From CAZGWJ01 sp964529445 (lineage in GTDB: Bacteria > Oederibacteriota > Muellerivitia > Muellerivitales > Muellerivitaceae): DNA of 22,919 nucleotides. Position numbers and translations under genes: made by a program. Positions 22,622-22,919 of this stretch are shown here, piece by piece; positions within the stretch are counted from its first letter, which is position 1, and every line of letters starts with the position of its first letter. Where the stretch lies: NCBI GenBank assembly GCA_964529445.1, contig CAZGWJ010000039.1, positions 1-22,919 on the forward strand. The letters run 5' to 3'. The notes beneath the pieces are model-generated. The model did no database searches. It worked only from the letters and a program-made list of their open reading frames with translations, and was not told the DNA's origin.

Positions 22622-22700
22622 CCGGCGGAAGGCAGGAGAGAGAAGGCCGTCGATCCGTCCTCCGGAAGCCGTCCCTGGACTTCCTTCTACCGCGGAGCGA

Positions 22701-22919
22701 TCAGATTTCGTCCCACAAACTTTCCAGGCGTTCCTGAAGCTTGCTGGCCTGTTCACGGATCTCGCCGGGGTTCCGGGACAGTTTCGATTCGGCCAGGAAC
22801 ACCTCGTAAACGAGGTATAGGAAACTCACGACCCGCTTCTTGACGTCCTTCTTGTCCCGGACCAGGGCGACCAACTCGTCCAGACCGACAAGGAATTTCG
22901 CGTAGAGGGGTTCGTCGAT
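22701..22919 (-). CDS. Unrecognised protein, C-terminal 72 residues only (5' end outside window)
   Basis: The frame is open from the window edge to a TGA at 22701-22703. The 72 visible residues are strongly helical and charged, starting IDEPLYAKFLVGLDELVALV and ending ERLESLWDEI. They align gaplessly over 67 residues to 214-280 of the next gene, with roughly 22 identities, so the two are tandem paralogs at least in this domain. No function can be assigned. The N-terminal part and start codon are not in the window. Confidence 0.8.
   Translation of the reverse strand: MDEPLYAKFLVGLDELVALVRDKKDVKKRVVSFLYLVYEVFLAESKLSRNPGEIREQASKLQERLESLWDEI

Noticed and set aside
1..22919. tRNA, rRNA, CRISPR arrays, transposases, integrases or phage genes
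   Set aside because: I looked for regular repeat-spacer arrays, mobile-element protein motifs and tRNA-like folds and saw none I could support. The repeats found are intercistronic and not CRISPR-like.

Overview
All genes in this window lie on the minus strand, so transcription runs from high to low coordinates. The DNA is GC-rich, and many starts are GTG or TTG. The products include an O-antigen-ligase-like polymerase, GT-C-type membrane glycosyltransferases, a GDP-mannose dehydratase and a signal-peptide beta-barrel protein, which point to a Gram-negative bacterium with an outer membrane and surface polysaccharide. The gene order pyrR-pyrB-pyrC-carA-carB occurs in several deltaproteobacterial-type and related lineages. 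I cannot place the organism more precisely and would not exclude Acidobacteriota, Nitrospirota or a candidate phylum.

Layout from the 5' end of transcription (right to left). 22919-21720: two adjacent unrecognised genes sharing a homologous C-terminal domain, separated by a promoter with a perfect 12-bp inverted repeat over its -35 region. 21706-13610: the de novo pyrimidine operon. It starts at a consensus promoter (TTGACA-16 bp-TATAAT) and has a leader with a PyrR-binding-loop candidate, a matching antiterminator segment, a rho-independent attenuator and a 59-codon leader ORF whose stop overlaps the pyrR start. Then come pyrR, pyrB, pyrC, carA and carB. Each gap inside the operon holds inverted or direct repeats; the carA-carB gap can fold into two stacked four-way junctions.

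13495-7134: a tightly packed, partly overlapping run of gmd, a cobalamin adenosyltransferase (cobO type), queE, a polytopic GT-C-like membrane protein, queC, a beta-barrel protein and a small membrane protein. 6969-4883: two orphan response regulators. The first is an NtrC-family protein whose AAA+ module has lost the GAFTGA loop and has altered Walker motifs; the second is a short receiver-HTH protein lacking the conserved receiver lysine. 4824-4420: a self-contained HU gene with its own promoter and strong terminator. 4389-1: two large membrane proteins of surface-polysaccharide type, a GT39-like protein and an O-antigen-ligase-family protein with C-terminal TPRs that runs off the window.

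How it fits together: the pyrimidine operon makes carbamoyl phosphate, carbamoyl-aspartate and dihydroorotate, probably tuned by PyrR sensing of UMP. The middle cluster mixes nucleotide-sugar supply (gmd), tRNA or DNA deazaguanine synthesis (queC, queE) and cobalamin activation. The left end is envelope glycan assembly. No tRNA, rRNA, CRISPR array, transposase or integrase was seen. No stretch above 300 bases lacks a gene.
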